NCBI GenBank assembly: GCA_965214055.1
Contig: OZ243931.1
Span: 2,790,001 to 2,854,000, forward strand
Reading direction: 5' to 3'
DNA length: 64,000 nucleotides
From: WTGA01 sp965214055
Lineage (GTDB): Bacteria > Pseudomonadota > Gammaproteobacteria > Arenicellales > Poriferihabitantaceae
Part shown: positions 16,958 through 26,571 of the stretch, in pieces
How positions within the stretch are numbered: the stretch's first letter is position 1
Layout: each line of letters begins with the position of its first letter
Program-made: the position numbers and the translations under genes
The notes under the pieces: generated by a model
The model's input: the letters and a program-made list of their open reading frames with translations, nothing else
Databases searched by the model: none
What the model was told of the DNA's origin: nothing

Positions 16958-18160
16958 TCAGTAGATCCATTTCTTGAAATAATCCATAATCCGGGACAAC
17001 CACGGTCCTTCTCCATAGGTTTCATTGACATGCAGGGTGCCGCGATGGATGGGCTCTCCGTCAAATTCGAGCTGAAATTCTCCGACCATGGCATTGGCCT
17101 GCTGGGGGGCGTCCAGACTGTCCGGCAGTTCCAGCGTCACGGACAACTTGTTCTGCTGGCCTGTGGGAATGAGCACCTGGACATCCTGATTGACCCCAAT
17201 CGAGGCCTGGGGAGTATTGCCCATCCACAATCTCAATGACTTGATCTCTGCTCCCTGCTTTAAAACCATTTCTCCCTCATAGGCGGCATAACCATACTGG
17301 AGCAATGCCTGAACCTGGTCAGCCCTGCGCGTTTTGCTGGTTGAACCCACCACGGCTGCCAGTAAACGGACGTCCTCCCGTACCGCGGTTCCGATCAGGC
17401 AATACCCCGCTTTTTTCGTATAACCGGTTTTTATGCCGTCCACCGTCGAATCCCGCCCCAACAGCAGGTTCCGGTTGTGCTGGGTAATCTCGTTATAGGT
17501 ATATTCACGCTCGGAATAATACCGATAGAAATCCGGAAATTTTCGGATCAGTGAAGCGGAAAGAAGGACCATGTCCGCAGCGGTGCTGTAGTGATTGTCC
17601 GCGGGCAATCCGTGGCTGTTGCGAAAGTGGGTGTTCACCATGCCAAGTTCCGCTGCTTTCCGGTTCATCGTTGCAGCAAACGCCTCTTCCGACCCGCTCA
17701 AATGTTCCGCCAGGGCCACCGCCGCATCATTTCCGGATTGAATGACCAGTCCCTGGATCAGTTCAATGACCCTGACCCGGGTATCCACCTCGATGAACAT
17801 TTTGGAACCCTTGGTCCGCCAGGCCTTTTCGCTGATATACACCTCGTCCTCCAGATCCAATGCTCCCGCATCCAGGGCTTCAAAAACCAGATAACTGGTC
17901 ATGAGCTTGGTCAGGCTGGCAGGTTCAATCCTCTTGTCTGCGTGATGGCTGCCCAGGACCCACCCGGTTTCATAATCCACCAGTATCCAGCCCCCCGCCT
18001 CAATTTCAGGCAACGCTGCCGGTGCCCGAATGACTTCCGGGACCGGAACCAAATCCGCAAACGACGGCAATGGATTGCCAAGCAGCAGGACGAAAACAAT
18101 GGGAATTCTCAGAACAGTGACGGACAGGATTTCAAACAATGGGATTTTTTTCCAGTACAT
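16958..18160 (-). CDS. dacA: D-alanyl-D-alanine carboxypeptidase (PBP5/6 type)
   Basis: A 400-residue low-molecular-mass penicillin-binding protein. It has a signal peptide (to about residue 35), then the serine active-site motifs SLTK, SGN and KTG in the expected order. A C-terminal beta domain and amphipathic anchor helix end in WLSRIMDYFKKWIY. It trims the terminal D-Ala from peptidoglycan pentapeptides. I chose the ATG at 18160, which leaves 22 bp after rlpA and gives a proper signal peptide. The longer frame would run into rlpA. Confidence 0.95.
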   Translation of the reverse strand: MYWKKIPLFEILSVTVLRIPIVFVLLLGNPLPSFADLVPVPEVIRAPAALPEIEAGGWILVDYETGWVLGSHHADKRIEPASLTKLMTSYLVFEALDAGALDLEDEVYISEKAWRTKGSKMFIEVDTRVRVIELIQGLVIQSGNDAAVALAEHLSGSEEAFAATMNRKAAELGMVNTHFRNSHGLPADNHYSTAADMVLLSASLIRKFPDFYRYYSEREYTYNEITQHNRNLLLGRDSTVDGIKTGYTKKAGYCLIGTAVREDVRLLAAVVGSTSKTRRADQVQALLQYGYAAYEGEMVLKQGAEIKSLRLWMGNTPQASIGVNQDVQVLIPTGQQNKLSVTLELPDSLDAPQQANAMVGEFQLEFDGEPIHRGTLHVNETYGEGPWLSRIMDYFKKWIY

Positions 18161-18182
18161 ACCGATGCAATCCGAATGGGGG

Positions 18183-19025
18183 TTATTTCTCCGTGACCAG
18201 CAATACTGCCTGGCCAAGCAGGTTCTCCAGCTTCCTTTGGGACTGCAGGGCCCTGCTCAACGACTGAAAAGGCCCGACCCGGACCCGGTAGGGAGTTCCA
18301 CCCTCCAGGTGCTGTTTATTGTTCGCGGGAAACAACGGGAGCCCCCTGTTTCTGAGCCGGTCCCTCAGTTTCAGGGAATTGTCGCTGTTCAGGAAGGACC
18401 CTGCCTGGAGATAATAAAGCTCTCTTTCCATGGGTTGATTCGTCTCCACACTTTTTGTCGGAACAGGACTCGGCGCACGGCCCGATGCATCCAGTGCCCG
18501 GATTCTCACCCGTCCGATGCCCTTGTCTGCGATGCCGATCTTGTGCGCTGCCGCATAGGAAAGATCAATAATCCGATTGTGCAGAAACGGACCGCGATCG
18601 TTCACTTTTACGACAATCTGCTTTCCGGTCTCAAGGTGGGTGACTTCCACATAAGTGGGCAATGGAAGGACGGGATGCGCGGCGGTCATGGCCCACATGT
18701 CATAGGGTTCGCCGCTCGAAGTCCGGCGCCCGTGAAATTTCGTTCCATACCAGGACGCGGTACCGGTTTGTGTAAACCCGGCAGAGGATTTCAGGGGGAC
18801 GTATTTTTTTCCGAAGACGACATAGGGCTTGTTTCCGGTTCGACTGGGCAACTCTGCTTTTGGAACGGCATCCGGTATTTTGCTGAAATCCCGATTCTTG
18901 CCCACGGGGGCACTGTCCCCCCCGTAATACCCGCTGTCCCTGGACTTTTTCCCACCGCAGCCGGTGAGCAGGGACAGGAATAAAACACTGATGAGACAGA
19001 GCCGCAACCCTGGGGATTCAATCAT
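18183..19025 (-). CDS. rlpA: Septal ring lytic transglycosylase RlpA, lipoprotein
   Basis: A 280-residue protein beginning with a lipoprotein signal that ends LLTGC, making C23 the lipidated residue. The double-psi beta-barrel (about 90-180) carries the TGTASWYGTKFHGRRTSSGE and VNDRGPF motifs of the RlpA glycosidase. The C-terminal SPOR domain (about 200-280) binds denuded glycan strands at the septum. I preferred the ATG at 19025 for the compact lipoprotein signal. An ATG at 19049 would overlap mltB by eight bases and add eight residues. Confidence 0.93.
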   Translation of the reverse strand: MIESPGLRLCLISVLFLSLLTGCGGKKSRDSGYYGGDSAPVGKNRDFSKIPDAVPKAELPSRTGNKPYVVFGKKYVPLKSSAGFTQTGTASWYGTKFHGRRTSSGEPYDMWAMTAAHPVLPLPTYVEVTHLETGKQIVVKVNDRGPFLHNRIIDLSYAAAHKIGIADKGIGRVRIRALDASGRAPSPVPTKSVETNQPMERELYYLQAGSFLNSDNSLKLRDRLRNRGLPLFPANNKQHLEGGTPYRVRVGPFQSLSRALQSQRKLENLLGQAVLLVTEK

Positions 19026-19041
19026 TTGAAATCCCGGGGCT

Positions 19042-20043
19042 TCAGTCATTGTTTTGCCGGTGAATCGCTTCAGCCAACTCGACCACGGCCATGGCATAGT
19101 TAACACTGGGGTTATACCGTGTAATGGCATAAAAGTTGTTAAAGCCGACAATATGCCGGTTCTCGTTTTCTTCTTCCAATGCCAGCAGTGCGACTTTTTC
19201 GCTGCTGAACTCGGTATTGAACAGGATACCCGCCGCAAACAAATCCTCCCTGTTCACGGTGGGTTTTGCCCTCCTGCTAACCAGTTCCGCCGCTGCTTCT
19301 GACAAAGGCCCGGTCACCTTGGCATAAATGCTCTGATCTTTTTCCCAGCCATGGGATTTCAGGTAATTCGCAACGCTGCCGATGGCATCTTCATATTCAT
19401 TCACCAGGTCCCGCCGATTATTTCCGTTAAAATCAACGGCATAGGCTTCATAGCTCGACGGCATGAATTGGGGGATGCCAATGGCTCCCGCGAATGACCC
19501 CATCACCGAGGCGGGATCAATCTTTTCTCTTCTCGTGGTATTGAGGAATGTACGCAGTTCGGACGTAAAAAACGGGCTTCGACGGGGATATTCGGCGGAT
19601 AAGGTGACCAGGCTGTCCAGCACCCGTTCCCCCCCCATACGGCTTCCATAGTGGGTTTCAACACCAATCAATGCGACAATCAACACTGCCGAAACCCCGA
19701 ATTTCCGGTTCGCTGCTTCCAGGGTGTTTTTGTGGGCATTAAAAAACCGGACACCCTTGTTGATTCGATTCTGATTGATGAATATTTTACGGTATTTGTA
19801 CCATGGCAGTGATTCATACTGCCGGTCCATCAATTTCAGGGTGTTCTCATCAATATTGGCCGTACTCAATACTTCTTCGAGCTCGTGCAACGGATAACCG
19901 TCCTCTGCAACCATGGTGTGAACCAGTTTTTCCAGCACCGGGTATTTTTTATAGTCCACGGCACCGGCCTGGAGGGGGCAGATCAAGGAAAGAACAAGCA
20001 ACACACGTACAAACATGGGCAATGACATGGGTATTTTCAACAT
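19042..20043 (-). CDS. mltB: Membrane-bound lytic murein transglycosylase B
   Basis: A 333-residue MltB-family enzyme that cleaves the MurNAc-GlcNAc bond with formation of 1,6-anhydroMurNAc. The catalytic glutamate is E129 in IGVETHYGS, followed by the GAIGIPQFMPSSY substrate segment and DLVNEYEDAIGSVANYLKSHGW. A hydrophobic leader ends near QAGA, without a clear lipobox cysteine, so it may be soluble periplasmic. The start overlaps the rodA stop (TAATG). Confidence 0.93.
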   Translation of the reverse strand: MLKIPMSLPMFVRVLLVLSLICPLQAGAVDYKKYPVLEKLVHTMVAEDGYPLHELEEVLSTANIDENTLKLMDRQYESLPWYKYRKIFINQNRINKGVRFFNAHKNTLEAANRKFGVSAVLIVALIGVETHYGSRMGGERVLDSLVTLSAEYPRRSPFFTSELRTFLNTTRREKIDPASVMGSFAGAIGIPQFMPSSYEAYAVDFNGNNRRDLVNEYEDAIGSVANYLKSHGWEKDQSIYAKVTGPLSEAAAELVSRRAKPTVNREDLFAAGILFNTEFSSEKVALLALEEENENRHIVGFNNFYAITRYNPSVNYAMAVVELAEAIHRQNND

Positions 20044-21134
20044 TATCCCTTTCTCAAGGTATTTTTAGTACGAGCAATGCTCATCAGGATTCCAAATCCA
20101 ATCATGAGCGTCACCATGGAACTGCCACCATAGCTCATCAGTGGAAGCGGAACACCGACCACCGGCAGAATTCCGGAGACCATCCCGATATTAACAAAGA
20201 CATAAAAGAAAAACGTTGCGGACAGTCCACCCGCCAATAGCCGTGAATAGGTGTCCTGTACATAAAATGCAATCCATAACCCCCGGAAAACCAGGAAAAG
20301 ATACAGTATCAACAATACTACCACTCCTATCAACCCAAACTCTTCCGAAAAAACCGAAAAAATGAAATCCGTGCTTCTTTCCGGAATAAACTCCAATTGA
20401 GACTGGGTTCCGGACAACCATCCCTTTCCCTGAAAACCACCGGACCCGATTGCAATGGTGGACTGGATGATATGGTAGCCTGCTCCCAACGGGTCGGCCC
20501 ACGGATCAAACAGGGTCAATACCCGGATGCGCTGATAGTCATGCAGGACAAATACCCACATTACGGGAGTAATGACCGATATCGCAAACAAGGCGGTGCA
20601 AATCAGCTTCCACCCGATCCCGGACAGGAAAATAACCACGACTCCGGTCATGGCGATTAGGGTGGCCGTCCCCAGATCAGGCTGAAGAATCACCAGTCCG
20701 GTGGGAACCAGAACCACCAGTATCCCCAGCACAATGAAAATGGGTCGGGGGGGAAGTGGTGTCTGTGCCAGAATCCATGCAGTCATCATCGGTACCGCAA
20801 TTCTCATCATTTCAGCTGGCTGAAATCTGAAAATCCCAAGATCAAGCCAGCGTTGTGCTCCCTTGCCGACAATACCAATTGCAAGCACGAAACCGAGCAA
20901 TACAAGGCCGGCCAGATAAACATACGGTGACCATTGGAATAAAACCCGGGGCGGAATCCGGGCAAAAATAACCAGCAGGACCAGTCCAAACCCAAACCGA
21001 ATGCCATGCTTCATGATCTGGTTCATATCCTCCCCACTGGCACTGTACAGAATGACCAGGCTAAGGCCGAACAGCATCAATATCACACTGAAAAGTGGTA
21101 GATCAATGTAAGGGAGATTCGTTTCTGTACGCAT
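20043..21134 (-). CDS. rodA: Peptidoglycan glycosyltransferase RodA
   Basis: A 363-residue SEDS-family membrane polymerase with about ten transmembrane segments. Typical blocks include the GKGAQRWLDLGIFRFQPAE region, LQPDLGTA with the catalytic aspartate, and SSMVTLMIGFGILMSI near the end. It polymerises lateral-wall glycan together with PBP2, its upstream neighbour. The order mrdA then rodA, with mltB overlapping downstream, makes one elongation operon. Confidence 0.96.
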   Translation of the reverse strand: MRTETNLPYIDLPLFSVILMLFGLSLVILYSASGEDMNQIMKHGIRFGFGLVLLVIFARIPPRVLFQWSPYVYLAGLVLLGFVLAIGIVGKGAQRWLDLGIFRFQPAEMMRIAVPMMTAWILAQTPLPPRPIFIVLGILVVLVPTGLVILQPDLGTATLIAMTGVVVIFLSGIGWKLICTALFAISVITPVMWVFVLHDYQRIRVLTLFDPWADPLGAGYHIIQSTIAIGSGGFQGKGWLSGTQSQLEFIPERSTDFIFSVFSEEFGLIGVVVLLILYLFLVFRGLWIAFYVQDTYSRLLAGGLSATFFFYVFVNIGMVSGILPVVGVPLPLMSYGGSSMVTLMIGFGILMSIARTKNTLRKG

Positions 21135-21151
21135 TCGTGTTGCACACGGAG

Positions 21152-23038
21152 TTAGCTCTGAAGTGTGGAAGCTTGCGGTTCCACACCCTGGTTTTCAATG
21201 ATTCCCAGTCTCTCAATCAGGTAATAATCCAATAGCTTTCTGGCAATGGGCGCGGCGGTTTTACTGCCACTGCCCGCATGCTCAACAATCACGGCAATTG
21301 CAATTTTAGGATCATCCAGGGGTGCGAAACCGATAAACAGGGAATGGTCCCGGAATTTCTTTTCGGTATTCTCCTCATCATAGACCTCATTTTGTTTAAT
21401 GCTTTTCACCTGGGCTGTTCCCGTTTTACCCGCCATTTCATACGGGATATCCTGGCCAATTCTCCGCGCCGTTCCCCTCGGTCCATGTACGACATCCCGC
21501 ATACTCTTGATGACAATGTCATAGAACTCGTCGTTTTTCAGATCGATACGTCCCACTGCGGGAGAAACGGTCTCCCGTGACGCGTTTTGCGGGTGTTCGA
21601 TTTCAGTCAGGAGCTTCGGTGTTGTCTGTATTCCTTTAGCCGCCAACGTCGCTGTGACACTGGCCAATTGCAGCGGGGTGACCAGCATGTAGCCCTGACC
21701 GATTCCGGTAATGACGGTTTCACCCGGAAACCACGATTCCCCCCGCACCCGCTTCTTCCATTCCCGGGAGGGCATCAGGCCGGTTGGTTCGCCAGGAAGG
21801 TCGATCCCCGTTTTCTCACCGAAACCGAACCGGGTCATTCCTTCATACATCAGATCGATTCCAAGCAGTTTGGCCAATCGATAGAAATACACATCGCAGG
21901 ATTGTATGATTGCCTGATCGCCGTCAACAGTTCCATGACCGGGGGACTTTTTCCAGCACCGATATTGATGCGTATGCCCCGGCAGACTATACCACCCCGG
22001 ACAATAACTCTGCCTGTTGTGGGAGATATTGTTTTCCATCCCCACCAGGGACAGGAACCCCTTTATGGTGGACCCGGGAGCATACCGCCCATACAGGGCC
22101 CGGTTGAGCAACGGTTTCCTCACCGATGAGCGCAACACGGAGTACTCGTTTTCACTGATTCCGTTGACAAAAGGATTGGGGTCATACGTTGGAACACTGG
22201 CAAATGCCAGTACTTCTCCGCTGCCCGGCTCAATCGCAACCACCGCACCTTCATAGCCTTCCAGTGCTTCCATACTTTTTTTCTGGAGTTCGATATCCAG
22301 ACTGAGATGGATATGTTTCCCCGCAGCCGGGGAGATTTGTTCAAACTTCCTGATCACACGGCCATGGGCATTTGTTTCAACACGTTCTGCCCCGGGTTTC
22401 CCGAGCAAAGTGGTTTCATAAAACGCTTCGACACCACTTTTTCCGATATATTCCATTCCCTGGTATGTCCGGGGATCAATTTTGTCCAGATCATCAGGGC
22501 TGATTCGACCCACGTAACCGATTAGGTGGGAAATCAGTTCACCCTGCGGATAGTGCCGCTGCAGGCGGGCACGCAATTGAATGCCCGGATATTGATGCTG
22601 ATTGATCGACAACATGGAGGATTCCTCCTCGTTGAGGTTGACTTTCAATGTCTGCCATTCAAACGGGGGCCGTTTTTTGCGCAGCTTTTGAAACCGGGTC
22701 AAATCATTGTCCGTTAATTCGATAAACTGCCCAAGCTCGCTCAACAGTTCATCCATATTCTCAACTTTATCCGGCAGGACCTCGAGATTGTATGCATGGA
22801 TGTTTTGCGCCAGAATTTCACCATTTCGATCGTAAATAAGGCCACGGATGGGAGGTTTCGAAAACAAATCGAACCGATTGTTCTGCGCAAGTGTAGAGTA
22901 CTGTTCATGCTGAATGAACTGCAAGTAAACGAGACGAAAAAAGAGAACCAAAATCAGCAGGAAAATAAAAATAAAACACAGAATAATTCTGTTTTGAATA
23001 AGTGCTTTTTCCCGAAGATAATCCCGAACCAGGGTCAT
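21152..23038 (-). CDS. mrdA: Penicillin-binding protein 2 (elongation transpeptidase)
   Basis: A 628-residue class B penicillin-binding protein with one N-terminal membrane anchor (about 18-38), a pedestal domain, and a transpeptidase domain. The catalytic motifs appear in order: STIK (PGSTIKGFLS), SCD (IQSCDVYFYRL) and KTGT (AGKTGTAQVK). PBP2 cross-links wall material during cell elongation with RodA and MreBCD. Its start overlaps the mreD stop (TAATG), so mreBCD and mrdA-rodA are joined in one transcription unit here. Confidence 0.96.
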   Translation of the reverse strand: MTLVRDYLREKALIQNRIILCFIFIFLLILVLFFRLVYLQFIQHEQYSTLAQNNRFDLFSKPPIRGLIYDRNGEILAQNIHAYNLEVLPDKVENMDELLSELGQFIELTDNDLTRFQKLRKKRPPFEWQTLKVNLNEEESSMLSINQHQYPGIQLRARLQRHYPQGELISHLIGYVGRISPDDLDKIDPRTYQGMEYIGKSGVEAFYETTLLGKPGAERVETNAHGRVIRKFEQISPAAGKHIHLSLDIELQKKSMEALEGYEGAVVAIEPGSGEVLAFASVPTYDPNPFVNGISENEYSVLRSSVRKPLLNRALYGRYAPGSTIKGFLSLVGMENNISHNRQSYCPGWYSLPGHTHQYRCWKKSPGHGTVDGDQAIIQSCDVYFYRLAKLLGIDLMYEGMTRFGFGEKTGIDLPGEPTGLMPSREWKKRVRGESWFPGETVITGIGQGYMLVTPLQLASVTATLAAKGIQTTPKLLTEIEHPQNASRETVSPAVGRIDLKNDEFYDIVIKSMRDVVHGPRGTARRIGQDIPYEMAGKTGTAQVKSIKQNEVYDEENTEKKFRDHSLFIGFAPLDDPKIAIAVIVEHAGSGSKTAAPIARKLLDYYLIERLGIIENQGVEPQASTLQS

Positions 23039-23532
23039 TATCGGATTCCCGTTCTATGCCGTAACAGCCTGAGAAGGGTATAGACAACCGGCCATAGCAG
23101 ACATGAAGTCAGTGCGGATTGCCAGTAAATCAGCTGTATTTCAGTGTCCGAGGTCACGTAGTAAATCCACACAGTGATGCCGATATCCATCGAGGCGACG
23201 AGCAACACCACGATGCATTGTTCCCACAGTGCAAACAATCGGATGTGCCGATAGTCCGAAACGGCCACGAATGCCACGAATGCCTTGGCAATGGCATGCT
23301 GCCCTAGCAATGCATAATAGAGAATATCCAGGACCAGGCCTGACAACCACCCCAATCCTACCCCGACCCGGTCCGGTACGGCGAGACACCAGTAAAACAA
23401 TACCAACAGTACCCAATCCGGTTCTGCATGCCGCATCCAGTCGGGATAGTTAATCAGGTTCAACGAATAGGCCAGCACAAAAGTCAATAATATAACCATC
23501 GCCGGGGCTTTGGTCTGCTGAACTCTATTCAT
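23038..23532 (-). CDS. mreD: Rod shape-determining protein MreD
   Basis: A small polytopic membrane protein of 164 residues with about five hydrophobic segments, the usual MreD size. It connects MreC and the cytoskeletal MreB to PBP2-RodA. I chose the second in-frame ATG at 23532, preceded by a GGGA at good spacing; the first lies at 23541. Either start overlaps the end of mreC. Confidence 0.92.
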   Translation of the reverse strand: MNRVQQTKAPAMVILLTFVLAYSLNLINYPDWMRHAEPDWVLLVLFYWCLAVPDRVGVGLGWLSGLVLDILYYALLGQHAIAKAFVAFVAVSDYRHIRLFALWEQCIVVLLVASMDIGITVWIYYVTSDTEIQLIYWQSALTSCLLWPVVYTLLRLLRHRTGIR

Positions 23533-24379
23533 CGGGGCCATCCCGGTGCAGCGGCGAAAATTCCCGGGAAGTATCCTTATTCCACAACAGCAATACTTCT
23601 TTTGTATAATCTATTTTAGCGATGGTTTCCGCATGAACGCTTAGAAATGCCTCGTTGGCATCGTTGACGATTTCAAAAACCTCCCCCACCCGGTATCCAA
23701 CCGGGAACCTTCCTCCTGTACCGGATGTGACCAACTGGTCGCCGATCTGGACATCCGCCCTTCTGGTCAGGAATGGTGCCGTGATCGTATCCGAAATCCC
23801 TGAACCCTGAACGATGGTGCGGAGTCCATTTCGCTGGATTTGTACCGGCAGACCGTGGCTTGAGTTGGTAATCAGGGTGATCACGCTGCGCCGGAATCCG
23901 ACTTCAGAGACCTGTCCGAGTATTCCTTTTGGTGTAATGGCCACCTGCCCGAGATAGACCCCGGATTCCAACCCGCTGTTCACAACAACTTTATGGGAAA
24001 AGGGTTCCAGACCGACATCGATAATTTGTGTCAGCAGCACCTGCTCCCTGGAGCGTTTAAAGATCGACAGCAGGTGGGAAAGCCGTTCGTTTTCTACAAC
24101 CAGCGCTTCGTACCGTTGCAGTTTGGATTCCAGAATGACTTGTTTATTCTGTAATGTGATCAGTTCCTGGTACAGACGGTCATCGGGATAATACCGTTCC
24201 AGCGCCACGGCTGCATACCTTGGTGCCTGAACAATAAACTCGAATGTGATATTCAGTGCAGAGGTGAATGGCCGGACGGTTTGTAGCAAGGTGCTTTTAT
24301 GGTCGACAATCATCAACCCTATGGACAGCACAATCAGCAGGGAAAACCGGAAAAGAGGCGATACACGGTTAGACGCCAT
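23525..24379 (-). CDS. mreC: Rod shape-determining protein MreC
   Basis: A 284-residue bitopic protein. It has one transmembrane segment near residues 10-28, a periplasmic coiled coil (about 70-110, around QNKQVILESKLQRYEALVVE), and the double beta-barrel core with VVVNSGLESGVYLGQVAI and GILGQVSEVGFRRSVITLI. It activates PBP2 in the elongasome. It lies between mreB and mreD. Confidence 0.95.
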   Translation of the reverse strand: MASNRVSPLFRFSLLIVLSIGLMIVDHKSTLLQTVRPFTSALNITFEFIVQAPRYAAVALERYYPDDRLYQELITLQNKQVILESKLQRYEALVVENERLSHLLSIFKRSREQVLLTQIIDVGLEPFSHKVVVNSGLESGVYLGQVAITPKGILGQVSEVGFRRSVITLITNSSHGLPVQIQRNGLRTIVQGSGISDTITAPFLTRRADVQIGDQLVTSGTGGRFPVGYRVGEVFEIVNDANEAFLSVHAETIAKIDYTKEVLLLWNKDTSREFSPLHRDGPDE

Positions 24380-24495
24380 ATCGTCAAACCAGAAACACCG
24401 GAACTTTCAACTGGGGGAATCTCTCCACGTAATCCTACTTTTTCTGGATGACAAAAACAAAACAGTTCGTATCCCCCTGATCAGCAATTCGAAGC

Positions 24496-25536
24496 CTATA
24501 GATCACTGGAGAAAATATCGCCAATTGCATCCATTTCCTCAAGGGCCCGACCACAGCCGCGGACCACGCAGGTCAGGGGCTCTTCAGCCAGTACCACCGG
24601 CAACCCGGTGTCCATCATCAAACGACGGTCGATATCCCGGAGCAGGGCACCACCGCCGGCAACCACCATTCCTTTTTCTCCTATATCGGCACTTAATTCC
24701 GGTGGTGTTTTTTCCATGGCCTGTCGCACTGCCTGCACAATCTGTTCCAGGGAGTCGTTGATGGCTTCGTATATCTCTTCACTGGTAATCACCAGACTCC
24801 TTGACAGGCCTTCGGAAATGTCCCTGCCCTTGAGTTCCATTTCCATGTACTCCGATTCGGACCAGGCGGGGGCGATATTTTGTTTGATCCGTTCTGCAGT
24901 GGCTTCACCGATCAGTACACCATGGCGTCGACGCACATGGTTTATGATCGCCTCATCGAATGAGTCCCCCGCTGTTCGCAATGAACTGGAATAAACCGTT
25001 CCACCGAGGGACAACAGCCCCACCTCGGTGGTGCCGCCGCCAATATCAACAACCATGGAACCCGTGGGCTCGGCAACCGGCAAATTTGCTCCAATGGCAA
25101 CGGCCATGGGTTCTTCTATCAAATACACTTCCCGGGCACCGGCTCCAGTAGCGGATTCGCGAATGGCACGACGTTCTACCTGGGTGGAACCGCAGGGAAC
25201 ACAGATAATGATTCTGGGACTGGAAAATATCTTGTTTTCCTGCACTTTCCGAATAAAGTACTTGAGCATGTCTTCGGTGACATTGAAATCGGCAATCACG
25301 CCGTCCTTCATCGGTCGAATAGCCTGGATGGAACCTGGAGTTCTGCCCAGCATACGCTTTGCCTCTTGTCCCACGGCCAGCACACTCTTGCTGCCGCCTG
25401 CCATGGTGCTCTTGATGGCAACCACAGAGGGCTCATCAAGAATGATCCCCTTGTTTCTGACGTAGATGAGGGTATTGGCCGTACCCAAATCAATGGCTAG
25501 GTCATTGGAGAAAAAACCGCTAAGTCTTTTTAGCAT
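24496..25536 (-). CDS. mreB: Rod shape-determining actin MreB
   Basis: A 346-residue bacterial actin. The nucleotide-binding motifs are plain: DLAIDLGTANTLIYV (phosphate 1), MVVDIGGGTTEVGLLSLGG (phosphate 2) and MVVAGGGALLRDIDRRL (adenosine). An N-terminal amphipathic stretch (MLKRLSGFFSN) likely binds the membrane. It sets rod shape by positioning the elongasome. It is the first gene of the operon, with a promoter expected in the 730-bp gap upstream; 116 bp separate it from mreC. Confidence 0.97.
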   Translation of the reverse strand: MLKRLSGFFSNDLAIDLGTANTLIYVRNKGIILDEPSVVAIKSTMAGGSKSVLAVGQEAKRMLGRTPGSIQAIRPMKDGVIADFNVTEDMLKYFIRKVQENKIFSSPRIIICVPCGSTQVERRAIRESATGAGAREVYLIEEPMAVAIGANLPVAEPTGSMVVDIGGGTTEVGLLSLGGTVYSSSLRTAGDSFDEAIINHVRRRHGVLIGEATAERIKQNIAPAWSESEYMEMELKGRDISEGLSRSLVITSEEIYEAINDSLEQIVQAVRQAMEKTPPELSADIGEKGMVVAGGGALLRDIDRRLMMDTGLPVVLAEEPLTCVVRGCGRALEEMDAIGDIFSSDL

Positions 25537-26266
25537 GGGAAATTCATATCTGTATGTAGGTCAAAAAACGGAAAATACAACAAAATAAAAACCCGTGTAG
25601 CTTAACAACCCACCCGCCACTATTCAACTGTACAACAACTGTGAAGAACACACATATTTCATGCAGACAAGGTCGTTCACGAGGCATCATTTGTATGGAA
25701 ACCGATGGAGTTATTTCCCACCCGCCCGATTCCCGGGACCCGTTCCCGTTTTTAACTGGCGGCCTACTGCGGGATTTCCCGGAAACTCGAAAAATACTAT
25801 AACCAATTGATATAAATTAATAATTATACCAATAAAGTCCACCATAACAGCCTGACCGCATCCCCCCGTCCTGGCCTCGGCCAGGTCACTCATTCGGTTC
25901 GCATTCCCGATCCCGAACACACTTCCCCGATGTGCGGACAGACCGGTATCGGCGGGTTCGAAAAAGTGGTTTCGGCCCGGAATCACGCCAAAATATCCGA
26001 CCCCATCGTGTATAATCGCGTTTTCCGGCAACCCAGGAGCCGCCAAGGCATCCACCCATGACCGATTCGACCGATCCCCTCACTTCACATGCCCCCCAAT
26101 ACCCGACGGGGGCGTGGACGGACGGTTTCACAGGGAGAGGTCTTTCATCATTCACAGTCCGGCATATGGGTGAACCGTCAACGTGGATATCCAGGGGTGA
26201 CTGGTCTCGACAATCCCGTAAGTTGCGGCATTTTCCACTGTACTGAACCGGCACAACAGCCATCCC
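25537..26266. other. Intergenic region between divergent mreB and gatC
   Basis: A 730-bp gap that must hold the mreB promoter leftward and the gatCAB promoter rightward. It has an AT-rich tract at about 25790-25840 and a TATAAT at 26011-26016. A 62-codon frame at 26058-26246 ends 20 bp before gatC; I see no family and only a weak AAGG upstream, so I treat it as a possible leader rather than a gene. Confidence 0.5.
26011..26016 (+). promoter_or_regulatory. Possible -10 box for gatCAB
   Basis: A perfect TATAAT about 250 bp upstream of gatC, in GTGTATAATCGCG context. The -35 region is not recognisable, so this is a candidate only. Confidence 0.35.
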
Positions 26267-26554
26267 ATGCCTCTGACTCCAAAAACCGTTGACCATATTG
26301 CACGTTTGTCGCGACTGAAGATTGATGCGGAAAAAGCGGTGTTCTATGCCGAACAGCTCAACCATATCATGCAGCTGGTTGACCAGATGAACGGAATCGA
26401 TACTGCGGGTATTGAACCCATGTCCCACCCCCAGGACGCCACCCTGAGAATGCGCGATGATGCAATCTGTACAGAAGATTGCCGGGAGCGATACCAGGCC
26501 GTTGCCCCGGCCACTGAAGACGGGCTTTATCTCGTACCGAAAGTAATCGAATAA
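26267..26554 (+). CDS. gatC: Asp/Glu-tRNA amidotransferase subunit C
   Basis: A 95-residue GatC with the family opening TVDHIARLSRLKI, the linker QLNHIMQLVDQMNGIDTAGIEPMSHP and the LRMRDD segment. It stabilises GatA-GatB in the complex that converts Glu-tRNA(Gln) and/or Asp-tRNA(Asn) to the amide form. It is the first gene of gatC-gatA-gatB. The ribosome site is weak. Confidence 0.95.
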   Translation: MPLTPKTVDHIARLSRLKIDAEKAVFYAEQLNHIMQLVDQMNGIDTAGIEPMSHPQDATLRMRDDAICTEDCRERYQAVAPATEDGLYLVPKVIE

Positions 26555-26571
26555 GGGCCAGAAACGAACAC

